A stretch of DNA of 40,712 nt from a virus. A model generated the notes under the pieces. The model had not been told where the DNA came from. It did not search any database and was given only the letters and a program-made list of their open reading frames with translations. Made by a program: the position numbers and the translations under genes. The stretch lies in IMG/VR virus record IMGVR_UViG_3300043395_000254, positions 1-40,712 of that record; one strand, given 5' to 3'. Of the stretch, positions 29,502 through 39,560 are shown one piece after another; within the stretch, counting starts at the first letter, position 1, and every line of letters starts with the position of its first letter.

Positions 29502-32248
29502 TGGCAAACTCAATTCAATTCCAAGGGTCTGCCGAGTCTAAAGGTTTCGCACCTGTTGAGCAGACTACCTATATCCCTCGTCTCCAAGAGAACCATAAGC
29601 GTCAACTCGATTCACTACAGACTAACTTTGAACTTGAGCAGACCTATGCTCGGACTAGAGAGTTTGTAGATAATAAGAATATCCAAGCTCTCACTCAGTT
29701 CTCCTCTACTCTTACTGACCTCATTATGGAGGAAGGCAAGAAGCAAAATGAACGAGATATGGAAGAGGGTCTAATGCAAGCCTATATGGACGGCATTGAT
29801 CCTGCTGAGTCTATGGCGTTTGATATTGCTGAGGGTTATCTCAAAAACAATGATGAACAAATCCAAGGCATTGGTGATGCTGCACAGGCTTCAGGTGCTC
29901 CGTTCATGGGTGTGCAGAAGATCCGTGAACTTAGTGGTTGGAAAGCCTATGGCTATGCAATGGGTATGGCACAGAATGCTGGTAGCTCCTATGCAGCATT
30001 CATGGAGGAAGCTCTCGCTGATGTACCTCCTAATGCAGATCCAGCAGAGAAAGCTGTTTACCTATCTAATGCCCGTGCTCAGTTCCTTAGACAATCTGGT
30101 CTAATGGGAATGAACCCTGCTCTACTCAACAAATACGCTTTCCCTAGTATGAGGGAAGCTGATTCAGTATTCCTGAATCGTTGGCGTAAGATGCAGGAAG
30201 ATGAGATCAAGTCTCAATACATTGATGAAGCACAAACCATTATGGGAGCTGATGCTGTAGGGAACTTCCCTAAAGCACTGGACATGATGGTACGTGGTGG
30301 TGTTGATCGTCGTAAGGCAAGAACTGAACTGTTAGGGATGATGAGTCCTGAAGAGTTAGAAGGTCTTGCTGGTACTACTTCATGGGATGGAAAGCTTACG
30401 TGGGAAGAGAAGTATCCTAATGACTTCCGTCTTGCACGTCGGAATGCTATTCAAAGTGAGGTAGCTGATTATGAATCAGAACAATCTGCTGCTGCTCTAG
30501 AAGGTAAGCAATGGTTTGATCAGGTTCAGGAGATGTGGGAGAAAGAACCTCCTACTGATGCTGAGGTAGAGGCTGCTGAACGTTACATGTCAGATAACTT
30601 CAACTATGTTGATGGTCGTCTTGGTGAGCGTTGGAAGAGTCGTACCACTGATGCTGAATCTAAGCAGTACTACATGCAGCAGTTTGAACAGTTGGAGAGA
30701 GCAGGGCAACTTACAGAAGCTATGCTCAATGATCCAGCTGTACCGTCTGATGTTCGTAGGAGCTATCTAGCAGCGGCTCAGCAGCAAGATAAAGCAAGGA
30801 AGGAAACTCCTGAGTTCAAGCAGTACACCAAGCAGATTGAAGCCGATCTCAAACGCCACTCTGGTCAAGAGACGGTAGACACTATTGGTGCTCCTGGTTA
30901 TGAACTAGCTCTTGCTAAGGCTCAATCTAAGTTCCAACGGGATATGATGAATGCCATCTCTGGTGGTGCTAGTCCTGCAGAAGCTGCTGCTAATGCTTAC
31001 GCTAAGTTCCAACAGGAACTACAGAATGGTGCTAATGGCATTGGTGATTATGTAGTAAACCCTGAGGATGGTTTCACTCGGATTATCCCTACTGCTACTG
31101 GAGCAGGTTGGCAGAAGCATAAAGCTGCTGTTGATAACATCCTTAGTGCTGGTGTAACTACACTGGATAGCCATGCATTGATTCCTGAGACTACCCTAAA
31201 GGAAGCTATTAAGAACATCAACAGTCCCAACTACTCCTATCCTCCCATTGCTACTTATATCTCCGATAGATTCGGTGGTACCATTAGTCCATGGGAAGTG
31301 TTGAATAGACAGGCTAAAGCTCGTGGTATTGGTGAACTGCCAATGAACCCACGCCTTCAAGCACAGACTCAAGGTATGCGTCCAGAGTTTGTACGGCTAC
31401 TGCATTACAAACCCTCCTATAACCGTGTCTCTAGGGCTTATGCCAGCGTTGGTAACTTCAACCCTGAGATGGTACCTAAAGGCTACGGTAACGCTATTGC
31501 ACAGGCTTCTGCTAAGTACGGTATCCCTCCATCTATTCTTGCTGGTTTGATTGAGGTTGAAAGTAACTTCAATCCTAATGCTCGTAGTGGTGCAGGTGCT
31601 GTAGGTATTGCACAGATCATGCCTGGGTATCACCCGACTGTAGATCCGACTAATGCTCTGGCTAGTATTGACTACGCTGCTAAATACCTCAGTCAACTAC
31701 AACAGCAACTAGGTAGTCTCGATGAAGCTATCTACGCTTATAACGGTGGTCCTGGTGGTATTCGTAAGTCGGCAGAGAACAGAGCCTATCAACCTAAGGT
31801 AATGAGAGCTGCTGCTAAGTATGGCTATAACCCTACTGGTGGTAGTCCTTGGAGGAACCCTGCTCTACTGAATCCTAGGGTAGCTTACATTACTGGTGAC
31901 ATTATGCCTGGCGGTGCTAGGTCTGAACATCTAGATATTAAACAAGCAGATGGTGGTCGTTTCGCTGAGAATGCACTAGATCGTTATGTAGAGATTGAGG
32001 ACCCTCAGTTTGACCGAGTAGCACCTAGTACCTTAAGGGCAAAGCTTCCTGGTCGTGGAGATAACTTTGATCAACACGTAGCCCGTGGCTCACACGGTAT
32101 TGACTACCCAACTGCTAACGGCTCTAAGGTCTACCTTAAAGGTGGAGCAAAAGTAATAAGTTCCCAGAGCACTGCCTGGGGAGATAAACTAACAATTCAA
32201 TTACCTAACGGTAAAAAATACACATTCTTACACGGTAGAAGTGCGTAA
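29501..32248 (+). CDS. Internal virion protein C, gp15-like, with lytic transglycosylase and M23-like domains
   Basis: 915 residues (T7 gp15: 747). Residues 1-650 are helical, as in the gp15 ejection tube. About 664-775 is an SLT-type lytic transglycosylase domain: IPPSILAGLIEVESNFNPNA with catalytic Glu, AVGIAQIMPG, AIYAYNGGPGG. In T7 that activity is in gp16, not gp15. The end (about 860-915) has GSHGIDYP, a beta core and KYTFLHG, resembling an M23/LytM peptidase with His-Asp ligands, though the final HxH is incomplete. The protein would open the cell wall at entry. Confidence 0.88.
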   Translation: MANSIQFQGSAESKGFAPVEQTTYIPRLQENHKRQLDSLQTNFELEQTYARTREFVDNKNIQALTQFSSTLTDLIMEEGKKQNERDMEEGLMQAYMDGIDPAESMAFDIAEGYLKNNDEQIQGIGDAAQASGAPFMGVQKIRELSGWKAYGYAMGMAQNAGSSYAAFMEEALADVPPNADPAEKAVYLSNARAQFLRQSGLMGMNPALLNKYAFPSMREADSVFLNRWRKMQEDEIKSQYIDEAQTIMGADAVGNFPKALDMMVRGGVDRRKARTELLGMMSPEELEGLAGTTSWDGKLTWEEKYPNDFRLARRNAIQSEVADYESEQSAAALEGKQWFDQVQEMWEKEPPTDAEVEAAERYMSDNFNYVDGRLGERWKSRTTDAESKQYYMQQFEQLERAGQLTEAMLNDPAVPSDVRRSYLAAAQQQDKARKETPEFKQYTKQIEADLKRHSGQETVDTIGAPGYELALAKAQSKFQRDMMNAISGGASPAEAAANAYAKFQQELQNGANGIGDYVVNPEDGFTRIIPTATGAGWQKHKAAVDNILSAGVTTLDSHALIPETTLKEAIKNINSPNYSYPPIATYISDRFGGTISPWEVLNRQAKARGIGELPMNPRLQAQTQGMRPEFVRLLHYKPSYNRVSRAYASVGNFNPEMVPKGYGNAIAQASAKYGIPPSILAGLIEVESNFNPNARSGAGAVGIAQIMPGYHPTVDPTNALASIDYAAKYLSQLQQQLGSLDEAIYAYNGGPGGIRKSAENRAYQPKVMRAAAKYGYNPTGGSPWRNPALLNPRVAYITGDIMPGGARSEHLDIKQADGGRFAENALDRYVEIEDPQFDRVAPSTLRAKLPGRGDNFDQHVARGSHGIDYPTANGSKVYLKGGAKVISSQSTAWGDKLTIQLPNGKKYTFLHGRSA

Positions 32249-35200
32249 TGGGTTACGATCCAATCGGCAATATGTTGTCTGGTACCACTGAAGCTTCCAT
32301 TGATCCTATTAGTCAGCAACAGGCTTACGAGTCTAACAAGTTGGCAGCAGAGGAAGAAGAAGAGCGTAAACGACAACAAGCAGAAGCTCAAGCTCAACAG
32401 GAGCAAGCTGCTGCACAACAGAAACAGAAAGAAGTGGCAGCATCTGCTAACCCTGTAGGTGAGGTTGGCGCTGCTGTAGTAGGTGGGCTTATCGACTTTA
32501 CTGATGATATTGGTGAAGTAGCAGGAAAACTTACTGGTAATGACTGGGAGTTTATTCCTGAAGATTGGGGTCCTCAGAATAAGACACAATGGGGTAAAGC
32601 TGCTAGGGCTATCGTATCCTTTATTGGACCTACGATTGGTCTTAGCTCCCTCACTAAAGCAGGTCTCCTACAAGTAGCTAGGATGACTAAACTAGCTAAT
32701 ACCAGCAAAGCTGTATCTCTCATCGGTAACCTCGGTGTTGAGATGGCTGCTGGTACAGCTGTTGATGCTATCAATAGTCACTCTGAAGAGGATAACCTAT
32801 CTGGTTATTTGAAGAAACAGTTTCCTGGTACGTTTGATTGGATCCCTGATGATCTGGCTACCATGGATACTGATAGCCCAGATCTCAAGCGTAAGAAGAA
32901 CATCCTTGAAGGTGCTGGTCTTGGTCTCATCTCTTCTGTTATTGAAGGTGGTATCGCCTTTGCTCGTGGTCTTAAAGGCTTGGATCCTGGTGTTGTCTTC
33001 AAGCCTAAGGATGATGCAGCTAAAGAAGCATTCAGTAAGACTGCTAATAAGTCACCTCAAACACGGTCTGCTCACCCAATCATTGACCGTCTACTGAAAG
33101 ATGAGAACTACCGTCAACAGCACATCGATGAGATGGCTTTGAGGGAGTTAGATGAGTTAGGTGGTATTGATTATGTTGATCGATACTCTCCTAACCTCCA
33201 TAGTGAAATATCTGACCTCAGCGAGACAGTACCGTTCTCGGTGCGCCCTGATGCCATCCCACAGATGATGGTAGATAACGCTCGTATCCTTAATAACATT
33301 GATACGTATTATGGTCGTCCTGCTAAGTTCCACACAGATGCTTTCCTGAAGAGTCTTGATCTTGGTACACTAGCTGGCCGTAAGATCATTAAAGAACTTG
33401 ATAATAAAATCAAGGAATACGGTAACTTTGAAGCTGTCCTTCCTAATGGACGGATGATGGATAGTAAGGAACTCTTTGCTGCTGGTGATGACCTTGCAGC
33501 TAAGATCCTTGATCCTGCCATGAACGGCAAACAGTTACGGGCACTTCTTGACGGCTACCGTGACAGGATTGAAATTATTGCTAATGCACCGTCTGCTAAA
33601 CCAATCAATGCTACCGCCTCTAACGCTGCTAACTCTGCATTGAGAGAGCTTGGTCAGTTCTACTTGAATATGGATATGCAGAGAGCTTCTGCTTATCTAC
33701 AGACTGGTCTCGCTGGTGAAGCCTCTGATATGGCTAATGCAGCTAGGGTGATGGGTGATGCTGTAGACATGACTTATGTCCAGGAGCGTATCCTTGATAA
33801 GATGGAGATCCTTTGGTTTGAGACGGATATGTCTCAGTCCATCAAAGGTTGGGCACTTAACAATGAGAAGATCTGGCAGGAAGCTATCAAGGCACGCAGT
33901 CAGAACCCTGCTGAATTGAAGGCATTTGGTCGTGAAGCCCTTGATCACTTCAAGGCTGCTAAGAAACTAAAGGCTGAACAGAACCGTACCTTCTGGGTTG
34001 GTATGAAGGACATGAACAAGAGTAACCCTCAGTTCGTTGCACCTCTCATGCGAGCCTATGAACTGACAGATGGTGATGTTAATAGTATTCATAAACTCAA
34101 CAACTACATGAAGGAAGTGTTGGGTGTTACCAATAAGGCGTTTGTTGATGGTAACCCTCAGATTCCTAGTCAAGTTGTACAGGGTATGTGGGCTACGTTC
34201 TACAACCTGAAGCTATCTTCACTGCTCACACCAGTCAAGGCAATGTCTAACAACTTTGCATTGCTGTTGATGAAGCCAATGAACGTAGCACTTGGTGCTG
34301 CTCTACGTGGTGATTGGCACACACTCCAACGGTCTTGGATGCAGTATGTAACTCATATGGATACGACTATGAAGGCATCTGGGGACTATATGTCTCAGAT
34401 GTTCCGTCGTATTGCTGCTGATCCTACACTGACTCAACGGCTTGACTTTAAGACAACGAACAGCGAGATGCTGCAGTTGGCTAGGGAGTATGCAGAAGCT
34501 GAGCTATCTAAAGGTAACTTCGGTCCTGCCTTTAAGGTTCAATGGGTCGATACCATGGAGAAGATTAACAACCATCCATGGGTTCGTTACTCAATGAACA
34601 TGATGGAAAGTGGTGATGCTTTCGTTAAAGCAGCCGTTGGTATGTCTGAAGCAAGAGGTCGTGCTTATGATGAGATCTTCAAAGCTACTGGTAAAGCACC
34701 TAGTGCAGATGATCTTCAGAAAGCAGCTAACGACATCTACCGTCAGATGTTCGATGATAAAGGTTTGATCACTGATAGTGCTGTTAAGTACGCATCTAGT
34801 GAGATCGCTATGAACTTGGATAACGAGTTTGCAGATGGTCTTAATACGATGCTCAATAGGGCACCACTGTTGAAAACCGTTGTACTGTTCCCGAGGACTT
34901 CAGTGAATGTCCTTGACTTTATTCATAAGCACTCTCCACTGTCGTACTTCATTGGTGATCTTCAGAAGGTTCGTAACCTTAAAGAAACTGATGAAATTGC
35001 CCAATACCTTGCTAGTAAAGGTATTGATGTAGCTAAGCAACCAATTGATCAAGCATGGAAATCTTATCGTGCTGAAGTAGAAGGTCGTGTTGCTATGGGC
35101 ACAATGCTCGTCACTATGGGTGGCTGGCTGTATGCCTCTGGTAACCTAACTGGTAATGGTAACTACGATAAGCAAGTACAGAAGTTCCAACAAAACGCAG

Positions 35201-36126
35201 GAGAGAAGCCTCTACGCTCCTGGAAGGGTCCTGATGGTAAGTGGCGTAGTTATGACGGCATTGAACCTATAGCCACCTTCCTGGCCCTTACAGCGGACAT
35301 TCTGGAGAACTTTAATACACTTGGTGCTACTCGTTCTGAACAGCTCCTACAGAAGCTTGGTTTTGCCTTCTCTATGAACATGACTAACAAGTCATTCCTG
35401 CAAGGTCTTCAACCGATCTCTGATCTGATGAGTGGACAACCTGCTGCATTTAGTCGTTGGGCATCTAACACTGCAAGTGTTGGTCTCTTCAATCAAATGT
35501 CTAGGATTATGATGCCTGGTCTTCGTGAAGTAGATACTGACCTTAACTCGATGCTCCGTAATAAGTGGAACATCCTAGATGCTGCTGGTATTGGTACTGC
35601 ACTGCCTAAGGCGTATGACTTTATTGATGGTACTGTAGTTGGTGATAATGACCCGATTACTAACTTCCTCAATAACACACTACCCTTCAAGACAAACTCT
35701 GATCCGTCTCCTGTTAAGCAGTTCTTGATTGATACTGAGTTTGATGTACAACCTTCACTTAAGAAGTCACTAAAAGGTGCTACCTATAACGTTGAGCAAC
35801 GCTCTCGTCTTGCACAGATCATGGGTGAATCTGGTCACTTCCGTACAGGTCTTGAGTTGTTGATGAAGGATAAGCGAGTTACTGCTGACCTACAAGCTAT
35901 TCGTAAGGCACGAGAACGTGGTATCACACAAGATCAAGCGGACCTATCTAACTCCTACACCCACATCCGTATTCGTCGTCTACTGACTGCTTCCCTTAAC
36001 CACGCTAAACGTCAACTAGCACAAGAGATTCCTGATATTAGAGCTGCTGAACTTACTGCTAAGAAAACACGTCAAGCGCAACGTACCAGTGATTACGAGG
36101 CGATCTATCAACTCCAGAATAAATAA
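32248..36126 (+). CDS. Internal virion protein D, T7 gp16-like
   Basis: 1292 residues (T7 gp16: 1318). A Glu/Gln-rich coiled N-terminus (AEEEEERKRQQAEAQAQQEQ) precedes a hydrophobic Gly/Ala stretch and very long helical regions, ending in a basic helix. The N-terminal transglycosylase found in T7 gp16 is absent; that activity appears in the preceding protein. It is expected to be ejected and to span the periplasm during DNA entry. Confidence 0.87.
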   Translation: MGYDPIGNMLSGTTEASIDPISQQQAYESNKLAAEEEEERKRQQAEAQAQQEQAAAQQKQKEVAASANPVGEVGAAVVGGLIDFTDDIGEVAGKLTGNDWEFIPEDWGPQNKTQWGKAARAIVSFIGPTIGLSSLTKAGLLQVARMTKLANTSKAVSLIGNLGVEMAAGTAVDAINSHSEEDNLSGYLKKQFPGTFDWIPDDLATMDTDSPDLKRKKNILEGAGLGLISSVIEGGIAFARGLKGLDPGVVFKPKDDAAKEAFSKTANKSPQTRSAHPIIDRLLKDENYRQQHIDEMALRELDELGGIDYVDRYSPNLHSEISDLSETVPFSVRPDAIPQMMVDNARILNNIDTYYGRPAKFHTDAFLKSLDLGTLAGRKIIKELDNKIKEYGNFEAVLPNGRMMDSKELFAAGDDLAAKILDPAMNGKQLRALLDGYRDRIEIIANAPSAKPINATASNAANSALRELGQFYLNMDMQRASAYLQTGLAGEASDMANAARVMGDAVDMTYVQERILDKMEILWFETDMSQSIKGWALNNEKIWQEAIKARSQNPAELKAFGREALDHFKAAKKLKAEQNRTFWVGMKDMNKSNPQFVAPLMRAYELTDGDVNSIHKLNNYMKEVLGVTNKAFVDGNPQIPSQVVQGMWATFYNLKLSSLLTPVKAMSNNFALLLMKPMNVALGAALRGDWHTLQRSWMQYVTHMDTTMKASGDYMSQMFRRIAADPTLTQRLDFKTTNSEMLQLAREYAEAELSKGNFGPAFKVQWVDTMEKINNHPWVRYSMNMMESGDAFVKAAVGMSEARGRAYDEIFKATGKAPSADDLQKAANDIYRQMFDDKGLITDSAVKYASSEIAMNLDNEFADGLNTMLNRAPLLKTVVLFPRTSVNVLDFIHKHSPLSYFIGDLQKVRNLKETDEIAQYLASKGIDVAKQPIDQAWKSYRAEVEGRVAMGTMLVTMGGWLYASGNLTGNGNYDKQVQKFQQNAGEKPLRSWKGPDGKWRSYDGIEPIATFLALTADILENFNTLGATRSEQLLQKLGFAFSMNMTNKSFLQGLQPISDLMSGQPAAFSRWASNTASVGLFNQMSRIMMPGLREVDTDLNSMLRNKWNILDAAGIGTALPKAYDFIDGTVVGDNDPITNFLNNTLPFKTNSDPSPVKQFLIDTEFDVQPSLKKSLKGATYNVEQRSRLAQIMGESGHFRTGLELLMKDKRVTADLQAIRKARERGITQDQADLSNSYTHIRIRRLLTASLNHAKRQLAQEIPDIRAAELTAKKTRQAQRTSDYEAIYQLQNK

Positions 36127-37232
36127 TGGCAACCAACGTATGCGATAGCGTACAGATCACTTATAAAGGTGACGGTACAACTAAATTATTCACTTTCCCA
36201 TTCACTTACATCTCTGCAGCAGACATCAATGTATTGCTGTGGGATCAACCTACAAAAAAATACTCACTGCTAGCAAGGGACAAATGGCGACTTGCTAATG
36301 CTACTACAATTGAATTTACTGACGCACCTCCCCCTCCTCCAGTAAAGGTTTTCCCTACTGATCCTAATATCTTTAATGTCAAGATTGCTAGGAGCACTGA
36401 TCTGAATGACATGGTAGCCACGTTCTACCCTGGCTCTGCTATCCGTGCTGAGGATCTTAATGATGACTTTGATCAATTACGTCTTGCCATCCTAGAAGGT
36501 CGGTGTGAGCTATTTGGTGAAGTAACTAGAATTGTAAGGGATATTGCATGGACTAAGTTTCAAATTAGTGATACCCTTAACGCTGGTGAAACAATCTATG
36601 AACAAGATCAGAAGAACAAACGGTGGACTACTGGTCTAAATGATAGGTATATTGCCACTAGCGATGCTATTGCTGCACGACTTGATCCTTACGTTCAAGA
36701 CACTACCCCTGCTGTTATCCCTCTTCCTGGAGTAGAACAAAGAGGTAAAACATGGTTCGATACACAGGACCTTGTTGAACGCTACTGGGATGATAAAGCT
36801 GGAGCCTGGGTAACGTTAGCTAATACAGGCCCTAAAGGTGACTCCTATCAAGCTATTGTTTCGGAAACTCCTCCGACAACTCGTAATGATGGTACACCTA
36901 TCCTTAATGGAGACCTCTGGTTTAATTCACTGACTGGTTTTTGCTTTGTCTATTACGACGATGGTGATTCAATTCAGTGGGTCTCTATTAGCAAGGTAGG
37001 TAATCAGGGTCCTGCTGGTCCTGCTGGTGCTACTGGTCCTGCTGGACAAAAAGGTGACCAAGGTTTGCAAGGTATTCCTGGAACTCCAGGTGCTGCTTCG
37101 ACAGTGCCTGGTCCTGCTGGTCCTCCTGGTCCTGCTCCTACTGTAACTGGACACGCTCCAATCACTGCCACAACTGTTGGCACAAACGTTGATCTTACAT
37201 TCGATCCGATTCCTCTTACTACTCTTCCGTAA
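36126..37232 (+). CDS. Tail fibre N-terminal (gp17-like) protein with collagen-like repeats
   Basis: 368 residues. The first 140 (TYKGDGTTKLFTFPFTYISA through SAIRAEDLNDDFDQLRLAIL) match the phage T7 tail-fibre N-terminal domain that docks on the tail. After a beta segment (DLWFNSLTGFCFVYYDDGDS), residues about 297-345 carry Gly-X-Y triplets (GPAGPAGATGPAGQKG), a collagen-like triple-helix stalk. There is no receptor-binding tip, so later genes in the cassette must supply it. Confidence 0.92.
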   Translation: MATNVCDSVQITYKGDGTTKLFTFPFTYISAADINVLLWDQPTKKYSLLARDKWRLANATTIEFTDAPPPPPVKVFPTDPNIFNVKIARSTDLNDMVATFYPGSAIRAEDLNDDFDQLRLAILEGRCELFGEVTRIVRDIAWTKFQISDTLNAGETIYEQDQKNKRWTTGLNDRYIATSDAIAARLDPYVQDTTPAVIPLPGVEQRGKTWFDTQDLVERYWDDKAGAWVTLANTGPKGDSYQAIVSETPPTTRNDGTPILNGDLWFNSLTGFCFVYYDDGDSIQWVSISKVGNQGPAGPAGATGPAGQKGDQGLQGIPGTPGAASTVPGPAGPPGPAPTVTGHAPITATTVGTNVDLTFDPIPLTTLP

Positions 37233-37234
37233 TC

Positions 37235-37936
37235 ATGGCTCTTCAGAATAACGACCTGTTTGTGGTCAACCGTGCTGGTACTAGCTACAAGCTTGATTAT
37301 CAGTCTCTCAAAACTGCTCTTGCCTATACCCTGCCTGCTGCTGATGGTACTAACCTTGGTGGTATCAAAGTTGGTACTAACCTGTCTATTGACGGTAATG
37401 GTGTCCTGAGTGCCAACCTGCCTGGTGCTCTTGTCTATAAGGGTACTATTGCTAATACTGCTGCTGCTCCTGGTGGTGTTACCTCTGGAGCTGTCTATCT
37501 GCTTAGCTCTGCTGGCAAACTGACTGATGCTTCCTGGGGTGCCCTTCAGAATACTAATGTGAACACTGGTGACATGCTGGTTTATACCGGCACTGCCTGG
37601 GATCACGTTGGTTCTGCTGGTGGCGCTGGCGGTCTTACTGGTGTTGATGTTACCGCTCCCATCACCAAAGCTGGTACTGCTGCTCAACCGTTGATTGGCG
37701 TCTCTGCTGCTACCGACTCTGCTGCTGGTGTTGTTCAGCTGGCTAATGCTGCTGCTATCGCCGCTGGTACCACTGGGCGTGTCGTTGATGCTGCTCAGCT
37801 TGCTGCAGCTGCTGTTGTCTATGCAAGCTCTGCTGAAACACTGGCTGGCACTATCACTAATAAAGCCGTTACCCCTGCTGGTGGTAAAGCTACCTACTTG
37901 CCTCTTAACTTCACCACCCTTACCGCCCTTCCCTGA
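37235..37936 (+). CDS. Tail fibre-associated structural protein, 233 aa
   Basis: N-terminal module NDLFVVNRAGTSYKLDYQSL recurs in the next gene. The body is Gly/Ala/Thr-rich beta (LVYKGTIANTAAAPGGVTSG) with AAGVVQLANAAAIAAGTTGR, a repeat style of phage fibres. Codons are biased to GCT, suggesting good expression. It probably extends the gp17-like fibre as a separate chain; the exact role is not known. Confidence 0.72.
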   Translation: MALQNNDLFVVNRAGTSYKLDYQSLKTALAYTLPAADGTNLGGIKVGTNLSIDGNGVLSANLPGALVYKGTIANTAAAPGGVTSGAVYLLSSAGKLTDASWGALQNTNVNTGDMLVYTGTAWDHVGSAGGAGGLTGVDVTAPITKAGTAAQPLIGVSAATDSAAGVVQLANAAAIAAGTTGRVVDAAQLAAAAVVYASSAETLAGTITNKAVTPAGGKATYLPLNFTTLTALP

Positions 37937-37938
37937 TC

Positions 37939-38133
37939 ATGAAAGCATTACTTGGTACTGATCTCCTAGCTGTAGGTCGTGGTGCCGCCACGTTCAAGGC
38001 TGAGTTTAGTGATCTGAACCAAGTGGTGTCGGTTGGTACCACTCCACCGGCTTCACCTCAGAAAGGATCACTTTGGTATAACACTGATAAGGGTGTTACT
38101 TATGTTTATGACAGCACGTATTGGGTAGGTTAA
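37939..38133 (+). CDS. Small tail fibre protein, 64 aa
   Basis: Two modules only: TDLLAVGRGAATFKAEFSDL, like the start of the preceding protein, and TPPASPQKGSLWYNTDKGVTYVYDSTYW, a WYN-type beta module also found in the genes on either side. It looks like a minimal connector joining fibre segments. TAATG overlap with the next gene. Confidence 0.68.
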   Translation: MKALLGTDLLAVGRGAATFKAEFSDLNQVVSVGTTPPASPQKGSLWYNTDKGVTYVYDSTYWVG

Positions 38134-39560
38134 TGGCTCTTAATTTTCCAAATAGTCCGACTAACGGACAAAAATATACCGACCCTAACGGTACTCCGTG
38201 GGTCTATGAAACAGCTACTAATAGCTGGACTGCTGGCAGTACCCTTACTGGTGGCATGGTTTATAAAGGTGGTCTTAATATCACCGCAACTCCTCCAACT
38301 GGAGCTGTCTCTGGTTGGACTTATAGCGTAACAACTGGTGGTACTGCCAATGCAGGTTTTACTGGTCTGACTGGTAACATCCCACAAGGATCTCAGATCA
38401 TCTTTGATGGTACTAACTGGCAACAAATAACTATTGGTGCTCCATCTGCCTCAGAGACAGTCAAGGGCATTGTTGAGCTAGCCACTGCAGCAGAGACCAC
38501 GACCGGCACCGATGCCACCAAGGCAGTGCATCCACAGGGCCTGAAGGTTGAGCTGGATAAGAAGGCACCGAAGACCATCACGAGTGATACGGCACCAGCG
38601 AATCCTGTCGATGGTCAGCTGTGGTACGACAGCGTTGGTCGTGAGCTGTGCGTCTGGTACGACAGCGATGATGCAGGCGCTGCACTAGGCACCTGGGTGC
38701 AAGCGAATCCGCAGGCACCTGCACCGCCAGCACCGCCTCAAGCAACAGCATCAGTTGCTGGCATTGATGTGAAGCTGTGGAAGAAGACAGGCGCCACGCT
38801 GGAGCCGGAGACAGCAGGGACCGGCGTTGCCTTAGGGGGGAGCATCGTTGCGAGCGCTTCTGTCGCAGGAGGGCTTGCTGTTTCGTCTTTCAACGGGTCA
38901 ACTGATCCCGCTGCCTATTCCGCCTTGCAGCTCAAATGTGGAACAAGCGAGTGGGACATCGGCGCAAAGAACGCGGCTAACGTCAACACACCAAACGGCC
39001 TGACCTTCGGCTATAACGGAACAACCTACGCATCGTTCTTTAACAACGGACATATCACGTTTGGGACTTCTTTCACAGAGAGAACAGGCGTTGTCAATGT
39101 TGCTTCAGCAGACCAGCATCATTTTGTTGCTCGGCACACGGCTGCTGCTGTCGGAAAGTTCTGGAGCTTCAGCGCAGACGGCACGAACAGCCTGAAGATC
39201 GTCAACAATGGCAGCTCTGGTGTGTTCATGGCTGACGGCAGCAACTCATGGGGAACGCTCTCCGACGAACGGGCTAAAGGCGGGCTGCAGCCAATCAAGA
39301 ATGGACTTGACAAGGTGGCTGCACTGCGCAGCGTCACTGGCCATTACATCAATGACGAACACAAGAAGTCTCAAAGCTTCTTGATTGCACAGGATGTGCA
39401 GGCTGTCTTGCCAGAAGCTGTGTCGGTCATTGACGAGTCTGGCTTCCTTGGCTTGCGTTATACCGACGTGATTCCACTACTTGTTGCCGCTCTAAAAGAA
39501 AGTAAAGAGCGCATCGAAGCCCTTGAAACCCGTATCGCAACCCTGGAGGCACGTCCCTAA
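38133..39560 (+). CDS. Tail fibre/spike with C-terminal S74 chaperone domain
   Basis: 475 residues from ATG 38133 (TAATG; an in-frame TTG at 38121 is less likely). Starts MALNFPNSPTNGQKYTDPNG, then a WYDS module, and ends with LSDERAKGGLQPI, GHYINDEHKKSQSFLIAQDVQ and a coiled-coil. The end is the peptidase S74 (endosialidase-type) intramolecular chaperone: Ser and Lys five residues apart in SDERAK cut the domain off after trimerisation. From about 38450 the DNA turns GC-rich with different codon use, so the distal part was probably acquired from elsewhere. Confidence 0.9.
   Translation: MALNFPNSPTNGQKYTDPNGTPWVYETATNSWTAGSTLTGGMVYKGGLNITATPPTGAVSGWTYSVTTGGTANAGFTGLTGNIPQGSQIIFDGTNWQQITIGAPSASETVKGIVELATAAETTTGTDATKAVHPQGLKVELDKKAPKTITSDTAPANPVDGQLWYDSVGRELCVWYDSDDAGAALGTWVQANPQAPAPPAPPQATASVAGIDVKLWKKTGATLEPETAGTGVALGGSIVASASVAGGLAVSSFNGSTDPAAYSALQLKCGTSEWDIGAKNAANVNTPNGLTFGYNGTTYASFFNNGHITFGTSFTERTGVVNVASADQHHFVARHTAAAVGKFWSFSADGTNSLKIVNNGSSGVFMADGSNSWGTLSDERAKGGLQPIKNGLDKVAALRSVTGHYINDEHKKSQSFLIAQDVQAVLPEAVSVIDESGFLGLRYTDVIPLLVAALKESKERIEALETRIATLEARP

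Noticed and set aside
37004-37687. A 227-residue minus-strand open frame opposite the collagen-like fibre genes
   Set aside because: Its repeats are just the reverse reading of the Gly-X-Y triplets and GCT-rich codons; no independent support.
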